From assembly GCA_003864495.1 (NCBI GenBank), contig ML133443.1:1549486-1613485 (forward strand): a stretch of 64,000 nucleotides of DNA, written 5' to 3'. A program made the position numbers and the translations under genes. Of the stretch, positions 57,138 to 64,000 are shown in pieces. The notes under the pieces were generated by a model. The model had not been told where the DNA came from. It worked only from the letters and a program-made list of their open reading frames with translations, and made no database searches. This DNA comes from Nemopilema nomurai (taxonomy: Eukaryota > Cnidaria > Scyphozoa > Rhizostomeae > Rhizostomatidae). The number at the start of each line of letters is the position of its first letter. The stretch's first letter is position 1.

Positions 57138-60058
57138 CTTTTACAGAGACAGTCTTGTCTATCGTGACACTTTTGTGCGACACCACGGTTGCTTTCTATT
57201 GACCCTCGCGTTATGATAGATGCAGTCTTGTGTGGTTTATATTTCTACAGAGGGCTAAATTTATGATATTTTGAGATATGTACGCAAATAATATTTTGAG
57301 ATACTTAGATGGTAGGGAATTGACAGATAAGTGCTAATGATAGGTGCTCTTCCTGTAAGAAAATTGTCTATTTGGCAAGTTGTTTCTTTTTGTATAGAAA
57401 GCATTAAGGAGATGCTATAGTTAACCGTTATATGTCATGTAATTATGTTTAACTTGGTAGATTAAATTTTCAACGCAGGTTCTATGGTTTCCTGTTTATG
57501 GACACTTGCAAAAACGGTATTTGTTAGTGTATGTCAGCACGGTTGTAAATATGTATACGACACGATTTGATAGGCTATTAAATTATCTTGGCATTTTAAA
57601 GAGACGTGTAGTTGTTTGTCGCAAACTTGTCTTTCTTTCAAGCAGGTCCTTCTAGTAGTGAGTGACCCATATCATTCTGCTGCAGCGATTCTCTCTCACC
57701 CGAAGGCCCTTTTCAGGCTTGAAGTATTATGGCAGTTAAATCTAACGTTGTTGAGAATCGTCCACCTTATGTTAGATGGAAAGATACGTAGGATGCAGGG
57801 TTGTAAGAGCGGTGTCGGGTCGAATGTACAGTCTTGCTTTTTACTGGTGACACACTAGATGTGAAGCCTAAAGGCATGAGTTGGAACTGTCCTTTGTTTG
57901 TATCGTAAACCTTTTATGTTCTACCTTTCTTGTATGAATTATTTTGGAAGAGCAAGAAAAGAAACTGCAACTATAATTATTAGCATTGCTATGTCTTGTT
58001 TTCAGTTTGAGCAATGTTTGATTGAACGACTTTGTGCCTATCTTAAGCATTTTGCCGAAGAAGGGATTGATAAAAGGAGCTCAAGTAGTTCAAGGCAGTT
58101 GAAGCAAACGAGATGATTATTTGAGGTGATTAAAATGCTAGAAATTTTCCTCCAGAAAGCGACAAAATGTTTCAATCTGCAAACAAGCTAGTTTCAAAAG
58201 AATTTCCAAGCAAGTTCACCTCCAACACTAGTTCTAAATATTCTCCTAATCGGTAAATGTTTTCTTCTAACTGTTCTTCTTACAGTTTCATCTACAATTG
58301 AGTTTGCAACAGGCAAATAATGTGTTTATTCATCAAGTTCGTGCCAAGTGTAAGCATCAAGAAGGTTCTGTTGTTTGAAAGAAGCTCAGTAACAATGCCA
58401 CAACAAATCCCCTGTTAACAACAAACGAACAAAGAGACGTTCAAAATCAGCCACAACAATGCCCAGCATGTGAAACGTACGCTTGACTGTGCACATTCCA
58501 GCAGAACAAAGGCACTTGCTTGTTCGCTGGTGACAGGGTATCTGCACCAGCGCGTTATCTATCGGATTATCGGCGGGTGCAATTGACCTTCACTTGTCAA
58601 AGCCCTTTGGCTCGTGGTACCAGTTATTGGTTTAGCTACTGATTACAAACATTTTCTACGAGTTTGTATACAGCCGGGCTTAGACACTGTGTAAATGCAA
58701 TGAAGAGCCTACGAGTGTTTGTTTTTACATTGATGATTATGTAACTACAGGAGAGTGGACTACAGGGGTACAAGGACATCTGAGCTGTTGCCAAATGATT
58801 TTGCAACTGCCGATTCGATAATCTTTATTACTACGAGCAAAATTATTGAGTTGACTTGAGTCAAAACTATTATCTAGAGAAAGTGTTTAGAGTCTTCCTT
58901 CTCTTCTTCGTTTTTCATTACAAGTATTCTGTTTCATTAAACCCTTCAGAACCAATACTAAGCGTCGTAAAAATAATTCTAAAAACATTCATAGGATTAG
59001 AAATACTCGGCAGAAACTTTCCTTTTTCATTCTTTGTACCTATAGTTTGACAAATGATAAATTTAACAAAGCGCATAGGTATTCAATTTTACATTATTTT
59101 TCTTCCCTCTAGCTTATTTCTTTCAACTTTTATGAATAAAATGATTTTGATCAAGCTCTACGTAACAAAAGCACATCAGTAATTTTCATTTTCCTACAAG
59201 AAGTTTTATTTGGCAGCTTAGATCATGTGAAGCTCTGGCATCAAAAAACTTTTGGCATATCCAGTTGAAGTGTGAAATACTTGCAAGTGGGTTTTCTCAC
59301 GACAATGCTAACTCACAAGGTGAGTTAAATTTAGACAAGACAAGACACCGCTTTTTATGTACATTCAAATTGGTCAATCAGATTTTACTGCCGTCAATCC
59401 TATACCATATTCTTGATTCTGCGCACTGGACGCGAGCTGGCAGAGTGACCTGGCTTTCCCGCTCTATGATCAAAGGACAATTAGGCGTGTCTTTGATGGA
59501 TGCGCTGTTAATTGCGGGCCACTGTCTCTGTCCTTCCACAATCGCAATGGCCATTCATTGTACACTAATTGTTTTGATTTTGAAGATGTTTAACGACTTT
59601 GTTTTTGAATCATCGACAGCCAGACTTCACACGCTGTTTACCAGGCGAAGTGAGCCCAGATTAACTACGTTGAAACGTCTTCAGGAATTTTTTCGTATTA
59701 TCGAATACTCGTGAAACATATAATATCCGTGATACCATCTCTAACAGAATTCTCGTCTTGTCATAAAACGAAGCAAAAGTTTACGTTTAACTACTACTAT
59801 TTCATTAAAGTTGGTATCAGGTGTATAGCAAAGTCATACAAACAAACTAAGAGAAACGATGACACACTATTTCGTAAATATTTGCAATTTTCATGATGAG
59901 GGCAAAGTAATTGTAAATATTGTATGCTGTTGTTCATTTAATTTGATTTGATTACGTCAGGATATAAGAAATCCCGTTTCCAAAAAATCTCACTTTAAAA
60001 CTGTGATGATAGAATTGCTTCGGAGCTTCATGGATGCTACGCAAGTAGTAGATGCTAA
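57138..60058. other. Sox 3' flank and intergenic; no gene recognised
   Basis: Short open frames only. The longest, 59265-59714 on the plus strand (149 codons), has no recognisable motif, and its composition is that of translated AT-rich DNA. Confidence 0.5.
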
Positions 60059-60217
60059 TACCCTGGGTACCAGACTCACTTTGCAAAAAATAAAATAGAG
60101 AATCTGGTCTAGTGTGCCCCATTCTTGTTATGGCGTGCTGATATTAACCGCTTATAATCTTTAATATTTAAAATAATCTCTATTATTTTTCATATATTGA
60201 GTCTGGTACCCAGGGTA
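60059..60217. mobile_element. MITE-like element with perfect 20-bp inverted ends
   Basis: TACCCTGGGTACCAGACTCA at 60059-60078 is the exact reverse complement of 60198-60217. The core is about 120 bases and AT-rich with no ORF. If the outer TA on each side is the target duplication, the element is 60061-60215 with 18-bp ends, as for elements that insert at TA. Confidence 0.8.
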
Positions 60218-60860
60218 AGATACAAACTGCTGTGGTAGAAATTTAATCAAATTTGCATTTTACAATCGTTTTGTATATCGTACTATCGCTCAATTGATAC
60301 AGTCGGTCCGCTCTTTCAACTTTCTAGGAATACAAAGAAGACAGTTTGACTGTAAACAGGTGTTTTCATGATTTTTTCACAAGTTCCAGGTTCTTGGGCA
60401 AGGCCTTTGATTCGAAAGTCGACTGTCCAGTTATACTGTCAAAATTCCCAGAAATAGATTTTTTTATGAAGAAACAATTGCTGCTAAAGGGTGTGATGGT
60501 ATTATTTGAGATACTCAAAGAAGCTAAACTACCAAAGTACATCGAAGCAATACATAAAAAAATGCTTGCATATTCAGCTGCTAGTGTTCACATTCATTCA
60601 TACTTTTCTGCTCAAAAATTTTTACGACGTAGAAAATTCTTCTCACATCTATATTTCTTTTGTTAGCTAGGAACAAAGTTGCACATTCATGGCTCAAAGT
60701 TCTTGCGTGAACGAAGGTGGTAGGTGAATATGACGTCATAAACAGTCATCCTTTTTTCTTTACCAGTAATTTTCAGCTCATTCTTATAATCCAACTTGAA
60801 TCATGAGGGCACAATACGGTAGAATTTAGAGAGAGAATCTTAAGTGCAAGAAGTCAGTGA
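60218..60860. other. Intergenic between MITE and LINE
   Basis: An open frame at 60346-60666 (106 codons, plus) shows no recognisable domain. Nothing else stands out. Confidence 0.45.
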
Positions 60861-63500
60861 CATCTAAAGGCCAGTGACTAAACAAGCACTGGATCACATA
60901 AAATCTACTACATCTCTTGGAAGACGGTTCCATTCATGTGCAACCTTGACACTGTAGGCACGCATCCTAACATTTGTGTTGAACCTCAGTCCATGTCCCC
61001 TTGTTTACCCATAGGTGTCCATTTTGACTAGAAGCAGTGTATATATTTGTATGATTCAATCATATCCCCACGAAACCTTCAGTAAACTAAACTTGGAAGA
61101 CTTAATCTCTTTAGTCTCTCCTTGATCCAACATCTTTTAGTCCCGGTATCATTTTGCTTCTTCTCCTCTGAACATTTTCGATTACTTTTTTGTCTTTTTT
61201 GTAATAAGGGGCCCGTATGATGTTGCCATATTCCAAGTGCGGTCTGACCAAGCTTGTAAATACGTTTTTGTACATGTCCATGTATATATATTCAAATACT
61301 GCCTGATTAGTCCTAAAATTCAATTTGCTGTCTTGGACACTCTGTCTGTATGTGAGCGAAAGTTCAACTTGTTATCTATGTACACTCCTAAATATTTCTC
61401 ACATTCAGTTGATTCAAGTATAACAGTGTGATCATCTCTTAGCATGTCATATTTGTGTTTTGGATTTCCTCTACCCATCAAATTGAATTTGCCTTGTTTT
61501 AGACCACTCTTGCAGAAATTCAAGGTCCCTCTGTAATTTCTCCCTGTCCTCATCATTCTTGCACTCTGCAAATATGAATGTGTCGTCAGCAAACATTTTA
61601 ATCATGCTAGTTATTATTTCCGGCATTTCCTTTACATAGCATACTAATAGAAGTGGTCCAAGGACGCTACCTTGCGGAATACCACTCTTAACACACGCCC
61701 AACTAGAGGGTTTATCGCTCACAATAACTTTCTGTCCTCTTCCTAAATTACATAGCTATCTAAATTAACCAGCAATGTCTTGTGTGATTCTTGTGTGATA
61801 TAGAATCAAAAGCTTTGGCAAATTCCAAGTACATAACATCAAGGGATAATTTGTCATCTAAACGTATTGTCCACACTTTAACTGACCCTGTCAATTTTGT
61901 CATACATGATCGACCTTTTGTGAAACCATGTTGAGATTCAGATATAAGTCCCTTTGAATGCTCTATAGTCTTCTTCCTAATAATCTTTTCCATAATTTTC
62001 CGTACAATAGAAGTTAAACTGACTGATCTATAATTGCTACTAGCAGCTTTACTACCCTTTTTGAAGATGAGGGTTATGTTAGCATCTTTTCATTCAGAGT
62101 CAAAAATAGTGGTTAAACTTCATCCAGACAAGAACATCCTAGAAGGCAAACCTTTCTCACAGAACAATAGAAAGTGGGCGTGACTTAGGTGTGCTTCTAT
62201 TGTTTTTCGAGAACCTTCCTCCGGTCAGTGACCGTGCGACCATAATGTTTTCCTGACTCTGCTTCCATTCTTTTGGTACTAGTCCTTCACTAAGAGATCT
62301 TCTGTACATTATGGTGAATGGTATTGTCAGTTCTTTACTGACTTCTTTAAGTACCCGCGGGTGCAAGCCATCAGGTCCAGGTGACTTGCTAGCATTCAAA
62401 GTTTCCAGTTACTCGTAGACATCTTCTTATTTCATTTCAACATTTTCTAACAGAACATTGCTGTGTCTGTCTTGGAAGGATGGTAAATCCAAATCTTAAT
62501 TAGTAAATACAGTTGAAAAGAACTTGTTCAATCCACTCGCTTTCTCTTGATAGTTATTTGTAGTGGTCCCATCGTCCTTGTCAAATTGGAAACAGCCTTG
62601 AGTTGACATAATTGTAGAATTTCTTTGGGTTACTCTCTTAGATATATTTGCAATCTGCTTTTCAGAATCTCTCTTCGCCTTACGGATTTCTCATCTTGCT
62701 TGATTTCTGGCCCCAGCGTATTCTGCATAATCTTGTACAATCTTTGTCTTGAGGTATATCTTATATGCTTAGTGTTTCATCTTACCTTTGTCAAGTGCAG
62801 TTTGGTTCATTCAAAGCGGTTTAGGTATATGCTCTTTCTTTATTTTGCTGAGAGGTATACGCTTGGATATCTACTCTTTTATCCTAGATTTTTTACACAA
62901 TAATGTTTCTTTAGTCTTTTTTCTCTCAATTCTTTATCCCAATCTATATTTCCAAGTTCATTCCTAATTTTGTCATAATTCCCTTTGCTGTATATAGGTT
63001 TGATTGTGATTGATCCCTGGTACTATAGCATTTGAACAGAAATGACAATCCACTATGGTGACTTTTACCCCATGAACTAATCAGATCTAGGCCTTTAAAC
63101 ATTGTCTCTTCATTGGTACAAACTAGGTCTAACACGTTCGCTGTTTGGTTTCCACTGTAGTGTATTGACAAATGGACATGTTTTTGTAAAAAGCAGTCTA
63201 TTATGCATTCAAGGAATTTCGATTCTGTATCGACTGAATCATGTAGTGTGCTAAATGCTTTCCAGTTGATATTGGAATAATCGCAATCTCCTGCTATCAG
63301 GATATGTGAGTATTGACTTGATGTTGCTCTGGAGCCATCTGATAAAATTGGATATTGGATAAGCGATATACACATCCAATTAATAACTTGTCATTTCCTT
63401 GTTGTTTCATATCCAGCCACAGCATATCACAGCATAACATTTCCTCTACCTCCAATTTGGCAGTTTTGGCAGTTTTGATAGTAATACAATGCGACAATTC
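60860..63500 (-). mobile_element. Decayed non-LTR retrotransposon (CR1/L2-like LINE)
   Basis: Read on the minus strand. Parts of an endonuclease-like region come first (about 63497-62944, with DKLLIGCVYR and SHILIAGDCDYSNINWKAF). Reverse-transcriptase blocks follow: SPGPDGLHPRVLKE (62399-62157), LEFAKAFDSISH (61993-61760), SGIPQGSVLGPLL and the catalytic FADD (61722-61471), ECEKYLGVYIDNKLNF (61592-61320) and LVRPHLEYGNII (61323-61111). The order is that of a single-ORF LINE. Frameshifts and stops between blocks show it is dead. The 3' end is near 60860 but not exactly defined. Clade is inferred from motif style only. Confidence 0.88.
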
Positions 63501-63539
63501 TTAGACTCGCGTTCATTCATCCACCACCCCCTACCCTAA

Positions 63540-63740
63540 CCCCCCCAAGCGAACAATGTTTTCCTGCTACCAAACGAAGCGTCATATTTGTTTCCACCTT
63601 TTCCCAAGATAAACTGGATGTTATACTTTGTTGCTAACATTGTGTTAGGGGAAGGGTGGATAATAACAGCTATTGGCGTGTCTAAGAAATGAAAAGGAAA
63701 AATAACCAGAGAAAATACTGAAGTGTTCCAAGGACTTTGG
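63540..63740 (+). repeat. Dispersed repeat, copy B
   Basis: Partner of 49785-49995 (see there). It starts just upstream of the LINE's 5' fragment. The rest of the window to 64000 shows no gene. Confidence 0.5.
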
Positions 63741-64000
63741 GCAGGTATTATACCTGAAGTAATGGATTGAAAGCATGCATTTCCCAGCCTAATGCTGATA
63801 CCATGGCCTGCAATCTAGCACGTTTTATATTGATGACGTCTCTAGGGCCATTTGGAAAGCCAAATTTCTAAATCCTTTTATTCGCGGTATCGTTAAAACT
63901 AATGACTTCCATTATTCTAAATTCCAGGCCCTCCTGATAATCAGTAAAGCCTTTTGGCTGCTTTGGAAAATCCACGTCTGCCAAGAAGTGTTTTGGCCTA

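Noticed and set aside
59265..59714. 149-codon plus-strand frame
   Set aside because: No recognisable motif or flanking gene signals; it is consistent with chance.

Overview
The window looks like animal nuclear DNA. It is AT-rich, its genes are split by many short introns with GT/AG borders, and it carries metazoan genes plus decayed non-LTR retrotransposon and MITE sequence. Gene density, intron style and a tandem array of near-identical secreted cysteine-rich peptide genes suggest a cnidarian, most likely a sea anemone such as Nematostella. That assignment is inference.

Layout. (1) 817-4920, plus strand: a complete seven-exon ELP6 (Elongator subunit 6). (2) 4.9-11.2 kb: mostly non-coding, with one unassigned coiled-coil ORF on the minus strand (8126-8695). 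(3) 11.2-35.5 kb: a tandem array of eight intact minus-strand genes for one secreted ten-cysteine peptide, plus one relic. Each gene has a 119-120 codon first exon (signal peptide, cysteines 1-9) and a 60-nt second exon (cysteine 10, stop). The cysteine spacing matches the prokineticin/AVIT and colipase-like fold. A TATA box lies 68-69 nt before every ATG. Six of the seven spacers also carry a decayed minus-strand zinc-finger-like passenger gene. (4) 31.6-48.1 kb, plus strand: RFC1, the large subunit of the replication factor C clamp loader. I could join 24 coding exons in frame after a tentative first exon. (5) 48-56 kb: intergenic. (6) 56445-57137: an intronless Sox-type HMG-box gene. (7) 57-64 kb: a small MITE with perfect 20-bp inverted repeats, a decayed CR1/L2-like LINE on the minus strand, and one of two copies of a short dispersed repeat.

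The most interesting object is the array and its link to RFC1. Peptide copy 8 lies antisense inside an RFC1 intron, just downstream of a 34-nt RFC1 micro-exon. Three copies of that micro-exon occur upstream, within the array, and a piece of the RFC1 promoter region is also copied at its left edge. The simplest reading is that the array grew from segmental duplication of a peptide gene nested in RFC1, leaving RFC1 exon fragments as markers. First exons stay almost identical while flanks drift, which suggests concerted evolution. The terminal copies (1 and 8) have a 196-nt intron and the six internal copies 157 nt, so the internal ones probably share a later ancestor.
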